Positions 44,417-57,294 of a stretch of 64,000 nucleotides of DNA are shown here, in pieces. The DNA comes from Maylandia zebra (lineage: Eukaryota; Chordata; Actinopteri; Cichliformes; Cichlidae). The stretch lies in assembly GCF_041146795.1 (NCBI RefSeq), contig NC_135172.1, positions 12,390,137 to 12,454,136 on the forward strand, given 5' to 3'. Below the pieces are notes generated by a model that had not been told where the DNA came from, did no database searches, and worked only from the letters and a program-made list of their open reading frames with translations. Position numbers and translations under genes: made by a program. Every line of letters starts with the position of its first letter. Position 1 is the first letter of the stretch.

Positions 44417-46585
44417 TAATAAAGTACTTCTAACTGAGAGTTTTTGATTGAGAGCAGAATATGTCCATGCATGCCTTCTAATCTGCCAAATACTTTAATT
44501 ACTAAAATTACCACAGAGGTGAAATGTGTGCCCCCAATCCTCCATATTTAACCTCAAATTTGAGACTTTTGTTATGTGGATTGTTTTTTCATATCTCAAA
44601 GGAAAGCAGGTCAGCACAGAATGTCTGCTCAAACATATTTATATCCAACTAGCATTGGTATGCGTTCACATATTCACACAGAAATACAGAAGATATTTGC
44701 AGGAGAAACTACAGATGCACTTCTGACACAGTGCATGCACGTGACAGCTAATTTAATGTTTTAAAAAAAAAAAAAACTAAAGCAAACAGAAAACATTTAA
44801 AGCAATCGCAGAGCATCACTGTCATCACTGTTGCTCTGAAGTGTTTGAAGTGGAATGTTTACTTCCTGTTTAGCTCAGGTTTGGTCTCCATCACTGCCCG
44901 AGTCATACCAAAAACTCAGATTTGTTTTGCATGTGCAACATCCCCCCCCACCCCAAACCCACGTTTCTTCCTTCCCTTCCCTTTCACAGTAAAAGTCCTG
45001 GAAACTAAACTTCTGGACTCTTAGATCAGGAGAGACAACTCCTGTAAAATAGCAACTAAATAAAAACCAAACCAATAAGGTCGATTCTGGAATTTAGAGA
45101 AAATCCTGTTTTTGGTTTGACTACTGATGCAACAGAACAGTTTATTTTCTTTCTTCTTATTAAATTATTCTTTAGATATACAAATACATATACAAAACGA
45201 AAAAGGAGAATCATTTTTTCTTGTCAAATACACACGTTAGCGTCGTCTATGAAGCTGAATCCAACAAGTGTGAATGATATTGCATTGTCGAAAATGTAAT
45301 TCTTCATTAAATTAAGAAAGTTTCAATTAATCAATTAATTAAAGAATTAATCATGAGATAAAAATGATCATCTGAATAAATCTATTTTGTTCACTTTTGC
45401 TTTTCTTTTGTCCTTTGCTACAAATCAAATGCAGCCCAGATGTTTAGATCAATAAGATCTATCTGGAGGAAGTTGGTGGCAAGTTCTTTCTGCAGGTGAA
45501 CCTGTGGAACGGTTATTAACAGCTGTATCAGCACAAAACTGAGGCGACTGCTGATCATCAGCTTCATACAAGCCAGCAAGCCACGCCGGTCTGCTGCCTC
45601 CTGAGCTTCTTCCTTCTCCATCTACACCTGCATAGGAAGCTCAAGGCCAGGCTATTGAGGACCCAAATGGGAAATCTCCATTAAAAAGATCATCTCTTAA
45701 AAAGTTCAGTGTCAGTCATTTTTGTATCTGGGTAAAGTTGAGTCACAAATCTTAAAAATGGTTCAAGCTTCGCTCAGGTTAGAAGGAGCTGATTTCTACG
45801 TCCAGTGCCAGTTAAAATCAAAAACTCAAAGATCACATGACAAGAGCAGCGTTCTATGCCAGTTGTTTTGCTGAAAGGTCAAGTTCAGCAAAATAAAGGA
45901 AAAACAAAAAAAAGCTCCCTAGGGTGTTGGCCGTGAGTGCATGCAGATCAAAAACCAACACAAACAGCGGCCAAAAAGCTACCCGGGGTGCATCTGAGCC
46001 ATCTTTTTATAGGGTCAGTGACCCCTCCTACTGCTGGTGGGTATTTTTACATTCCTTGCTTTTTCCCTGTTCCATATTAAAATTAAACTAATAAGTATTT
46101 TCTTAAGTCTACAAATGTCAATATTAACCCCAACTACTGATAGAATATGGTTGTCTATACTTTTCCCCAGTCATTTGTCAATTTGCACTTTGTTCTTCTT
46201 AAATCTCCGACTCTTGTGCAAAATTCGTTTATTTCAAGGGTTAGAGATGGGTGATTAACCGCTTGCTGGCAGGAGAGAGTCTCCTATCGGTGCAGCTTAG
46301 CGGGGCCAAGTTTATTTAACCTTTTGTTTGGACTAGTTACCATTGGCCATAATACAATAAAGGATCCTAATCACTACATTTCAGACAGCATGGATCACAT
46401 GTGCTCATTCAACAAGTGAAACAAACTTCATTAATATGCTTGTGAATAATATTTGACCTAAAGATGTGAGTCACAAAGAACAAAAAATGCTGGGTCAGGA
46501 GACCCAGGATCCTGACAGGAAGAGGGCCATGTGACACATCAAACTTATTAGTAATGTCACAAGAAAAACAATGGTGTGCTCGGTT
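44417..46585. other. No supported gene
   Basis: A minus-strand frame at 45418-45621 (MEKEEAQEAADRRGLLACMK...) is mildly coding-like, but I cannot support it as a gene. The rest is AT-rich. Part of 45890-46500 may be repeat-derived. Confidence 0.4.
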
Positions 46586-46599
46586 TCAACGTAACTTTA

Positions 46600-47489
46600 T
46601 TCTTTCATGAGTTATTTACAAGTTTCTCTTTGTTCACAGCCATTGACATGTCAAAGAAGTTAACATGTGAGGAACGGATCGAAATATGTTGATATCTGGT
46701 GAACGCAGCAACTGTGTCATTGCAGCAGATTTCAATGCAAGACACCCTACAAGACCACCCATCTCCCATGCTACAGTCAGCAACCTGCTTGCTAAGTTTC
46801 ATGAAACGGGTTCAGTGTTGGGTTTGCCAAAATGTGGACGCAAGAAAACTGTCACTAATGAAGAAACATCAGCTTCATTCAGCAAGAGCCCACAGCATAG
46901 CACTCACCGCATGTCACTGGAGAGTGGCATTAGTCGAACATCCCTTCGGCGGATATTAGCTACTCACAAATGGCACCCTTACAAACTCCAGCTGCTGCAG
47001 CATCTCAACGAGGATGACCCAGATCGGCGCACAGAATTTGCAGAATGGGCAAAACAAAAATTGGAACAGGACCCTCAGTTCATGCAGAAGATTTTGTTCA
47101 GTGATGAGGCAAACTTTTATGTGAATGGTGAAGTTAACAAACAAAACCACCGCTATTGGTCTGACACTAACCCACATTGGATGGATCCCTCCAAGACTGT
47201 TGGAACAACAGAAGTGATGGTTTGGTGTGGTTTAAGGGGTACAACGATAGTGGGTCCATTCTTCATCAATGGAAACCTCAAGGCCACTGGATATTTGAAA
47301 TTGCCACATGATGATGTGTTTCCCTCTTTATGCACTGAAGCTGGCACGTTCCCTGAGTTTTTCCAGCAAGATGGTGCACCGCCACATTATGGGTGCCAGG
47401 TCCGAGCATTCCTAGATGAGCAGTTTCCTGGAAAGTGGATTGGTCGTCGTGGGCCAGTTGAATGGCCCCCAAGGTCTCCGGCAGAACCA
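46600..47489 (+). mobile_element. Mariner-like transposon fused into a LINE
   Basis: The transposase frame opens ATGTCAAAGAAGTTAACATG at 46649, is shifted by one base near 46693, and continues in 46686-47489. It has a helix-turn-helix (HPTRPPISHATVSNLLAKFH), SGISRTSLRRILATH, the first catalytic aspartate in ILFSDEANFYVNGE and the second in FFQQDGAPPHYG. Just after WPPRSP, before the third acidic residue, it runs into L2-like LINE sequence (CAGAACCAGGCTCAGTGAGG). The C-terminal catalytic segment and the 3' end are lost, so the element is inactive. The family position within Tc1/mariner is not certain. Confidence 0.85.
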
Positions 47490-48385
47490 GGCTCAGTGAG
47501 GGGCGGCCAGCTGCTGCGACCGGTTGGGGAGAGAGAAAGAAGATGGGATAAAGACCTGCTGTGGAAGAGAGACAGTGACGGAGTTTGTGACTCTGTGTTT
47601 ATGTTTTAGTAGTTATTATTATTCTGGGTTTTGTTTTCATGTTCCTATGTGTTCCCCAGTCTGTGTGACGTTGTTGCGTTGTGTCATTGCGTGTATGTGT
47701 TTCCTGTTTTATTTTGAAGGTCTGCATCTTATGTGAGTGTTTTCAGGTTGCCTCCCTAGTCTCGTCACGTTAATCACTCCCAGCTGTGTCCCCCACCTGT
47801 GTGTGATCTCCCTGTGTTCTCTGAGTGTTTTTAAGTCTTGTCTTCTGTCTTAGTCGTTGCTGGTTCGTCTGTGTTGTTTCTCCTCGCTCTCCCTGCGTCT
47901 CTCTGTATGTATTTCCCCGGACCTCCTGCATCTTCGTTTCTGGTTTGTTTTGTTAGTTTTACCCAGTTTAGGTTTTCCTGTTTCACCTTCACCCACGCCA
48001 TTGCTGTTTGTATTTTCTTTTGTTAAATAAATACTCATCTGCACCAGAGCTGCCGCATTTTGGGTCCTATCTCCAATTCCACACGTCTGCCACCGCGGAC
48101 GTGACAAACAGAGGTTAATAACAGATATGATTCAGTGCAAAGAGGTCTATTAACACATAGTGAGTGAGAATCATGGAAATCCTCCGGCAGCCTACATCTA
48201 TTGCAGCATAACTAATGGAGGATTCAGGGTCACCTGGTCCAGCCCTAAATATATACTTTACCAAAGAGGAAAGTTTTAAGCCTAATCTTGAAATCTTGTC
48301 TCCCGAATCCAAACTGGAAGCTGGTTCCACAGAAGAGGGGCCTGAAAACTGAATGTGTTCACTGACCGGTGTTGCCAGCTTTGGT
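47486..48385 (-). mobile_element. L2-like LINE, antisense, interrupted by an insert
   Basis: Positions 47486-47575 and 48108-48385 are the same element as 1351-1735, reversed. On the minus strand the second part encodes the pol end (FQAPLLWNQLPVWIRE). Between them lies a 530-base insert. Confidence 0.7.
47576..48107. mobile_element. Retroposon-like insert within the L2-like element
   Basis: The insert begins GTGACGGAGTTTGTGACTCT and ends TTAAATAAATACTCATCTGC...CCGCGGACGTGACA. It splits a LINE that is continuous elsewhere, so it is an insertion. It has no coding frame, and I do not assign its family. Confidence 0.5.
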
Positions 48386-48872
48386 GGCTCGTCTCCCGCT
48401 CGAAGAGGACCAAAAAGAGAACCATACAGTGTTCAGCTGCCTGGCTGTGCTCTACACACACAGCCCTGCTCTGGTACAGTAAAAACCACATTTACATTTG
48501 TTTACATTTCCAATGTAGAGGATGAGTTTAGATCACTGTGGTCCAAGCTTGTCGTCAGTTATAGAAACTGGATGTTGCACAGGAAAGTGTGTTTCCTTAC
48601 ATTTATTTTGTGTTGACAGAAGTCTTTGATTCATATTGATTATTAAAGAGCAGCTGTTCACATGTTTAGAAAGATGCTTTGAAAGGAAAAACTTCCAACC
48701 AATCATTTCTTTTATTAAATGTTAAATCAGTTATTCTTACAATCCAACACATGCAGAAACTTTGACATGCTCTGATGTCTTGAACTACTTCACATTGTGC
48801 ATTTTGTCCCTAAATTTTAAAAATATTTTTAATTACACTTTTTTCTTAAATGTTTTTATTTATTTATTTTAT

Positions 48873-49256
48873 CTCTTTCAGGTCGTGAATTTAATGAAAC
48901 CCATAGTTGCTGCTTCCAGTCATGTCGTGGGCAACAAGGATGTTGATAAAGGTGAAGATTTCTATGGCCACATGCAGAATAACTCATCAGATTGCATGTT
49001 AAAATTCCTTTGAATGAACCCTCATGACTCAGAGCTTCATATCTAATGTCTCTTAGCATCGTGCACAGCACTCTCATCAGTATTTGGTTCTTTTGTAGTG
49101 ATCTGTCTCCAGTGTTGACCTCTAACTCTCAGTTTGTTTCTCCTCCACAGAAAGCCAGAACATTTCAGTAGCACTCATGAGAAAGTTTGGCCAGAACCAC
49201 AGTGCTGAGGTCCAAGCAGCTGTGACCTCACTTCCTGCACAGCAGAGACCCTTGTT
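48873..49256 (+). pseudogene. Two exon-like segments of an unrecognised gene
   Basis: After TCTCTTTCAG, bases 48883-48951 encode VVNLMKPIVAASSHVVGNKD followed by VDK and a GTGAAG donor. After CTCCACAG, bases 49151 onward continue ESQNISVALMRKFGQNHSAE then VQAAVTSLPAQ in phase. The spliced frame is helical and HEAT-like, but I cannot name it. No further exons are seen on either side. Confidence 0.4.
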
Positions 49257-50090
49257 AACGTGCATGCCGTGTTTACTTTTTCTTATGTTAGGAGTTCGGG
49301 TTCACCATCCTGTGTTCTGTATTTTGATTTCCTGCTTCACTATAAATCGCTGCTGCTGTTCTTTACGCGGTTTGGACACACTTCGTGCTTTGTTCTCAAG
49401 AGTGTGAAGTAATGGATTTAATCTGCTAAGGAGAGTTTTTCATTCCCATTGCTCTTTGGGAGTCAGCGGGCTTTAACCTGTGGAGAAACACGTGTGCTCT
49501 TGCTCCTTCAAACGGTTTTCTTCAGAGATTTCTCACTGTTTGTACACATGCTGAGTGGCTAGTTTTGAAAACACTTACTTTACCTTTACTACTCTGCTCA
49601 GAAATGCAACCTGTGACCTTACACAGCCCAAAAACTTATCCTAAAACATAAATTAACAAGGACAGAAGCTTTTTACAAATGCTTCAACAGTGTAATTCTA
49701 ACAAGGTATGCAATACATCTAATGTCAGTTCAGAGGTATGAAGTGATGACACTTTGACATCACTGAATAAAAGCAGTCTTGTCATAATAAGCTTTGCTGT
49801 GGACAGTTGGCGCGTTAAACTTTTTCTTACAAATAAAAAAGGTAATCAGATGTTAAGTTTGTTCAGTTTTAGTTGTTCTCATTGTGTTGCTCCTCAGATC
49901 TCCCGTTGTCCCTGAGCCTGACTAAAGCTCGGCAGCTTGTTTTCAGGGCATGGCAATGCAGATATGAGCTAAATGTGACACAGCAAAGAAAAATCAGAAT
50001 CAAGAAACCCTGAGCTGACTTTCATGGCTGCAGACGTGACATTAAGAGCCTCACAGATCAAAAAAGTATGGGATTTAAACTGCTTCTAGA
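49257..50090. other. No gene seen
   Basis: Unassigned intergenic or intronic sequence without visible elements. Confidence 0.45.
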
Positions 50091-50099
50091 CCTGCACAC

Positions 50100-50700
50100 G
50101 TCTGTTTCCAGGGCAGGATATCCATTCCAGTGCAGCAGAAGGAGCGGTCAGTGTGGACCTCGGTGCTGTACAGGACCTCCTGGAGCTGCTTGTCTCCTGG
50201 CATCTGGGCTTTCACTCGTATCTGAAGGACAAAATAGGAAAATCAAGTTGCTCTCACTGTCACCTGATTTCCACAGACTGCCATCTGACCACATCCCTGC
50301 AGTTGGATCCCACCGCCGTACCTCTAGGATGGGTCTTCTTGGTGTCAACCCAAACCACCCTCTCCTTCAGCTCTGAGCTGAATATATACACATGATTGCT
50401 TCTTAAAAAACAAACAAAAACAAAAAAACGTCCCCACACGGAGTGAGACTCAGTCTTGGATGCCCAGATCAGCCAGTGTGGTGTCCAAGAAAGGGAAGGG
50501 TTGGTTTGCCAAGTTGGGCTGTACCTCGATGGGCAGTGTCACCAACATGGGGATATCCTGCTCCAGTCTGACGCGCAACATCTTGTTGTGGGACCCCGGG
50601 AGCTTCCTGTCTGCCGATCCGCCTCTTCGTCGGCCTGCTCCACAGTCGCCGCCTCCTCCAGAGAGCGTTTTGTGTCGTCTGCTGCCAGCTTGACTTGCTG
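50100..50700 (-). pseudogene. Unrecognised coding-like segments with splice-like borders
   Basis: On the minus strand three segments look exonic. About 50456-50590 ends in KMLRVRLEQDIPMLVTLPIE...TTLADLGIQD and a stop. About 50249-50380 encodes SELKERVVWVDTKKTHPRG and ends at a GTGACA donor. About 50100-50228, after GTCCTTCAG, encodes RVKAQMPGDKQLQEVLYSTE. The phases do not join cleanly and a stop precedes the last two, so if they derive from one gene it is rearranged. I do not recognise the family. Confidence 0.3.
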
Positions 50701-51626
50701 ATCTTTATCTCAGGAGGCAGTGGGTTTTTACCCTCTCCCCCTTTGATCCTGTGTGTTATCGTTTAAAACTCGCTATCTGCATCTTTTGGCTCCAGCACGT
50801 CTTTATTGTTAGAGTTGTTGCTTGCTGTGTTCTTCTGCAGGGTGCTGATGATTCATTGTTCTGCTTCTTCTGATGGTAAACGCCTCTGGAAAGCCTGAAT
50901 ATGTGAGCGCGTCTGATTCATACAGAGTTCTGCTCTGCCCCCCCCGGACTGATATATGCAGCCAGTGTGAATGTGTGTTATGTATCACTCACATGTTAGG
51001 TTCATTAGACTGACACAAGGGTGATGCACGGATGTTGGTGTTTTTAGGGCCAAGTGTGAAAGTGGAAGAAAGACAATTTCTTTTGAAATGTTAAAAGAAC
51101 GTTGGAAATTTGATCAGAATACAGTAAAAATGAGAGAAACAGATATTTTTCTCAGATCATTGTGTTAAATTGTCATAATCGCCATGTTCTCTTTAAGACT
51201 ATCAGCTCTACTCTAAACAACCCTGAAAGCCTCTGCTGACACATGTCATCAGTTCCTTTCTTTCTTTGTAAACAAGGTCGAGTCTGTCAGCAATAGTACT
51301 TCCTACAGATGACCCATCAGTGTTTATTCCATGACTGTAAACATGTTTCCATTTGTCACTTCAGTCTTTACTCTGAAATACAGGAAATGACATCATGGCT
51401 CAAAATCTTTGTCGTTCAAACAATTCTTTATTTAACAATATTTTAACTTTATTTAACAAAATACATTCAATAAAAACTTAAACAACAGAAAACTGATTTT
51501 TAATCCAACCACTGAAAAAAAAAGGTAACGACTGAACACAAACAGAAGAACAATTTATAAAGATTAAAATGGAACTACAGGAAGTTTGATTCATAGCCTC
51601 ATTTGAACTTTAACTTTAACTTAAAC

Positions 51627-54540
51627 TTAAGGAGAGCCGACCTGAACTCTGTGGAGCCTGATCTCCAGGGTTTTAAGTTGGACTCTGAAACCAGAGGATG
51701 TTTCTCTCTCTTCAGATTCGCTGTCGTCCTGTGATGGGAACGGTTTCAGCCCTGCGTGATCGCGCTGATGTTTGCACAGAGCAGATGATGAAGTGAATGT
51801 TTTGGCACAGTGGTAACAGTGAAACAGTTTATTAGTAACGTGGGATCGTTTGTGTGCAGAGTATGAACTGAGATTACTGAAGCTCTTGTCACACTGCTCA
51901 CAGCTGTAGTTTCCTTCCATGTGTGTACGTTCATGCTCGTTACGATGACCTGACTGTGAGAAGCTTTTGTCACAGTGTCTGCACTTGTATGGTTTCGCTC
52001 CTGTGTGGACTCGTTTGTGTCTTTTAAGGTGACCTGCAGTGGTGAAGGATGACCCACACTGATCACAGAGGTGCTTTTTGACCCCACTGTGAAAGAGTTC
52101 ATGTTGTTTTAACTCAGCTGATGTGGGGAAGCTTCTCCCACATTCTTTGCAGTATTTCAGTTTGTCTCCAGTGTGTTTACGTTGATGTATTTTTAGGCCG
52201 GCTTGCTGACTGAAAGTTTTTCCACAGATGTCACAACGAAAGTCTTTCCCACCACCACAGCGATGACAGGGTTGAGAAGTGGATCCATCTGTGTCGCTCT
52301 GCTTCTAAACAAAGACACAAAGACCGTGTAAGTCAGTCCTTCAACACTTTTATCCTGAAAGTCGCCTGAAATAAAGAGCATCTCTGCAGACGTCCAATTA
52401 CATTTTACTGTTTCAATTAACACACTCAGTTTACTGGGCTACAATAACTACAATACTACCACCATAATACTACAGCAATACTTATTTAATATTACAGTAA
52501 CATCTGACTTACACTTAAATGAAATGAAAACCTGAATAATGGCTCAGAGCTACTCTTCGGTGCAGTAGAAGTGCTAACATGCTAACACAATTTAATGAGC
52601 AGACTTGTTCCAAACAGTCAGACTGAACTTACAAGAATAAAATAAAAATACAAACCTCACAGTAACTGCACTTGTAGAGTCTCTTTCTGGTGTGGATCTG
52701 TTGGTGTTGTCTCAGGTACTGTGGAGTTTTAAAAGTCTTCTCACACAGGTCACATTGATAAGGTCTCTCCTCAGTGTGGGTAAACATGTGGTGTTGTAAC
52801 TGTGCGTCTGTTGTAAAGTATTTGCCACACTGATCACACCAGTACACATCTTCTCCGGAGTGAATGCGTAGGTGTATATTTCGGCCTTAACTCCAGAGTG
52901 GGTAACTAGATGACTCTGTAAGTTGCTACTTCGAGTAAAAGCTCTGCCACACTGATCACAGCTGTAAGCTTTAACTCCACTGTGGACGACTTGGTGTGTT
53001 TTTAGGGCATTCTTCCAGGAAAACGACTTTCCACACAAGTCACAGCTGAACGGTCTCTCTCCAGTGTGGATGAGCTGATGTTGTTTTAGTTTAAACTTCC
53101 AGGTAAAATCCTTCCCACACTCGTCACAGGTGTATTTTTTCTCTCTCTTTCTTCTGTGAGGTTTGTCGGCCTCCTGAGAGCGCTGACTTCTCGGTCCACG
53201 TTGGTCCTGCAGTGACAGAGATACAAACAGAGGCAGTGAGTGAAATGCAGTCATTAAACAAACTGAAGCTTCAAACTCCCTCCATTAACACTAGTTTTAA
53301 ACCTGAAGGTGGAGTGTGGCACCAAACACCACCAGAACCTGAACGACTGCAGGTGCTGATAAGTTGCGGTCGCGGTATTTCAACATCTAGTTAGCAATAC
53401 AGAAGACGAGCGAGAATAAATGGAGTAATATTGTTTATGTGGCAGGTAATTTCAAATGCAGCGATTCTATCAGCCCAACAAACATCAGCAAACACACAAA
53501 CTGTTTGTGTGCAGTTTGTCTCACAATGTGATGTAAAGACTGCAGTAAAATCCTCTGCAGGTTAGTGCAGGATAAGCAGGCAAGTTTACTGTAATGTGAT
53601 GGATTTAAGTAAAGAACAGTGTGTGACTGGTGCACAGTGACTGTGGTGCTCATGTCAGAGTTAGATTACATCAAGTGTAGCAGAGATTAACTTAAACTTA
53701 AGCTCATGATGCTGACATTCATTCACTGAGCTCCACCCACATACCAACAGTATAGTGTCTAATATAAAGACAGTGTACTGTCAGTGTAGAGAAAGGAAAT
53801 CAGCCAGGACAACTCGTGAAACATCTGCTGACATCTGGATGAATTCACAGAGAGCAGCAGGTCAGCTGATCACAGCCTGTACATTAAAAAAATCTACTGG
53901 AGCTCTCAATAGAAATGATTGTGAGCTGTGACCCTTTTCCCCACACTGAGCCACTACAGCTGATTTTAGGGTTGAATCCTGCTGAATCCCACTTTAACAT
54001 CTTCCTGCTCATTTTGATGTTTAGAGGCAACGTCACCGTCTAAGATGTAGGCATTGTATACATTGTATACATTATTTCTACATTACATTAATATTGCACA
54101 AGGTTCACTTAGTTTAGCATAAAATATACATATCAGTACTTCAGCTTTTAATGGAGTATTTCTTAACACTAGTATCTGTCACCTTCTGTGTTGAGCTCAT
54201 TGTTTTCTCTGCAGTGGCTGAGCTGAGTCCAAGTAGCTGAAATTTCCTCTGCTGCTCCGTCAGACTCTTCTCCTCCTCCTGATCAGCTGGGACACAAAAC
54301 AGAACTTTGTTAAGCTCCACACTGCACTGAAGAGTCAAAGTGTCTCATATGTTCATCTGAGAACACACAGAACACATTTTAGCTTCCCTGGGTGGACAAC
54401 TTGTTTGAAACAAACACAAAAGGTTTGAGCACCGATACCAAATTCAGCAGTATGACACACCAGTACCAGGAGAGCAATTCCTCTTTAAAATATGCCCTGG
54501 CCAAGAAAAAACCCAACAATATACGTGTGCCGTGAGAAAT

Positions 54541-54609
<69 letters not shown>

Positions 54610-55731
54610 AATTTATTTCAAACATGCAAATATAATTGAAATAACAACAGAAAAAAATAAAAATAACAAAACTTAAAAATCATCAAGTTTTCATGTAAAT
54701 ATCTATGTCTACAGAATGTGTGTGCTCGAAAAGGAGTAGGATGAAGTTTTCTTGTTCCTACCCCCTTATTTCAAATTTCATTGCTTACAAATCCATATCC
54801 AGGATTCAACATTATTTGATCATATATTTAACTATGTACAAGTCTAACACATTGAACATACACAAATAAAACCATTTTCAGCACGTAAACCAGAACAACA
54901 ACAAACTACATTTTTTACATAAACTAATCACTCTGTTTATAACAGCCGCTTAATCTCTGAGTTTATTTTCTATCTATGTGACAAAAACCTTAATGAACAC
55001 TTAAGGTTGGGTTACTCAGGCCTTGATTTATAAAAAATGAGGACACAATGAGACAACTCAGTCACTGAGAGGAAGATTTCCTATATTCATGCAATTTATT
55101 ATTTTTTGAACAATCCTGTGAATTTTTGTATTGATGTACTTGTCTTGATTTCATCTGTATATCCGAGTGGGTGTAGAAATCTGAGCCTCATCACAACTTT
55201 GCGCTGATAAAGGCAGCTGTGTTTTAGCCTGGAACACATTTATTTTTACATTTCTCATAAATGTATTTCATTATAGCACTTTTACCGCCAACATGTTGGG
55301 TCTTTTGGAGCCGGAAGTGACCTTATATGGAAGAAGGGTGGCGCTAGCTAGCTTAGTTAGCAAGCTGCATTCATAAGCTGTGCAGGTGCCACAGAGATGC
55401 TAAGTAGCCTTAATAACAGGCTAATAAAACAACAGAAACTCTGATTACAATGAGCTCATTTAAAAGCTTTCTTCTAATAAAATTATTTTCTTCTCTGTGT
55501 TTCACAACCTTTTGCTGATATCTTTCTGTAAATTAGTTTAAAGCAGCTTGAGTCAATTTAGTCAGATTTTTTTTTCCAACTGGTTCACAAAAACTTGAGA
55601 AGAGACACCGAGGAGAGCAACAGAAAGCCTCATTCAGGAGCTAAACTCAAGATTAACTAGACTCGGATTAATATTAGCTCGGTGCTTACCTTTAAATCAG
55701 TCTTGACAATAATCGGAGAGAAAAACGCCAT
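51627..55731 (-). pseudogene. C2H2 zinc-finger gene, four exons, exon 3 damaged
   Basis: The model is exon 1 at 55690-55731 (MAFFSPIIVKTDLK), exon 2 at 54183-54278 (EEEKSLTEQQRKFQLLGLSS...), exon 3 at 52656-53206 and exon 4 at 51627-52304. All join in phase 0 with GT/AG borders. Exons 3 and 4 carry about ten to eleven C2H2 fingers, with CDECGKDFTW, CDLCGKSFSW, CDQCGRAFTR, CDICGKTFSQ and others joined by HTGERP-type linkers; the family is DNA-binding and nuclear. Near 52870-52890, after HSGVKAEIY, the cysteine half of one finger is missing and the frame slips by one base, giving exon 3 a length of 551. As read, the fingers after this point would not be made. No KRAB or SCAN domain is evident. 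Confidence 0.8.
54541..54607. repeat. (GATA)n microsatellite
   Basis: An uninterrupted run of about sixteen GATA units in intron 1 of the zinc-finger gene. It is followed to about 54790 by AATTTATTTCAAACATGC and CTCGAAAAGGAGTAGGATG, which resembles the antisense 3' end of a LINE with a GATA-type tail. Confidence 0.9.
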
Positions 55732-57294
55732 AAAGCGGGAACTCGGCTTCTTCTTCTTCTGCTCTTGTATTTTTTGGCGGTTAAAGCTTTAAGGCGCATT
55801 ACCGCCACCTGCTGGACTGGACTTTTCATGTCCCAAACATCATCAATTGGGCACAAATTTGTTGGAGTTTCTGTTAATAAAAAAGATGGAATTCAAGGAT
55901 CTTGTTATTTGGTTTGTTTGTTTTCACCATTTACTCTACAATTTTCTGCCAGTGTATAGCAAACCCCACAGCTCAAATCAATGAAGAATTTAGTATTTTT
56001 AACATATTGCTTAAGCTGGAACCAGCAGCTATATAGGCCTAATTTTTAATCCAAACATGTGATAGAGGTTTACCACCAGGAGAAGCAGACTGTAAATAAA
56101 AGACTGTGCTACTGAAAACTGTTAGTCTGACTTTGGATTGTAAATATGTTTCCTTTTGTCACTTCTGTATTTGTATATGGCTCAAACTATTTGTTATGAA
56201 AGCAAAACAAACAAACTGATGTTGTATAAATTGATTCAGGATTATTTACTTCGAGTCCAGAAATCATAGCTGTCTCATCAGATCCAGTTGTGACATTAGC
56301 TATAGTTTCCGCGGAGGGTACTTGGTTCTGTATGACAGCACAGCTTTTAGGTTGAATTCAAGCGCTTGAGTACAGCCTGATAATTAGAGGCCTGCAAACT
56401 GTTTGCTGATGAACTTTGGAAGTAAAAGTACAGACAGCTATAGAAGACACAGGACACGAGATGGGTTCATTATTTCTTTTGAGTTCCATGTAACAATCCG
56501 TAAGTCTGTAATTAATGAATGTGCCATTTAATCTTGGCTGCAGCCAAGATTAAATGGCACATTCATTAAATGGCTAAAATGGGTTGGCTGCTGTTCAGCA
56601 TTTAGCACAAGTCAGCTTTTGATCAGAAAGTTTTCTGGTTTGATCCCTGGCTGCTCCAGTCTGCAGGCGAAATATCCTTGGACAAGATTGTAATCCCAAG
56701 CTGCTTTCTGATGCATCCATTGGAGTGTGAATGCTTTATAGAGTTTGTGAAACAGTTGTACGTGTGGTCAGATTGTTTTGTATTTGTGTGTGGATTGAAG
56801 CACATGTCTGAGAGCACATCAATCACTGCACATATTTTTTAAAATCTTAGTTTAAATAAAGTTTTTGATTATTTATTATAAAAAAGAGATGATATATATA
56901 TAATGCAGTGGGCACTCCACCAGCTAACATGTCAGTTAATTTGACACATTGATTTATTTATCATTTCTTTTTCTCTCTCAGCTTTTCAGCTCCATATTTT
57001 TGCCATTTCTTCCACACTCAACTCTGTTCTACAAGGTGAGCCCACAGTTAATGTAGGAGAGGGCAGGTGGCATTAAGAGGTTTGATTGGGCAATCTAGGG
57101 CCCAGTTAGTTCTTCCTTTTGGTGAAAGCTGGGCTCTTCAGTTCAGCATGGTACAGCTCCAAAGATTCTGCAACATCAAACCCTCTGTCTGCTAATGTTA
57201 CATCACCTGGGCTGAGGCAGTCCAGGTAATTGCAACAGTTTCTTGAAATTAGTTAATTTAGATATAAACAGAGTGACAGTTTACAGATTCAAAC
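55732..57294. other. No gene seen; holds a perfect palindrome
   Basis: The upstream flank of the zinc-finger gene, then AT-rich sequence. The only strong structure is the 58-base palindrome listed separately. Confidence 0.5.
56512..56569. repeat. Perfect 58-bp palindrome without spacer
   Basis: The 29 bases 56512-56540 are exactly the reverse complement of 56541-56569, centred on GGCTGCAGCC. The outer bases 56511 and 56570 do not pair. Confidence 0.97.

Noticed and set aside
54541-54607. GATA repeat as a sex-linked satellite signal
   Set aside because: About sixteen units is an ordinary microsatellite, probably a LINE tail; no larger array is present.
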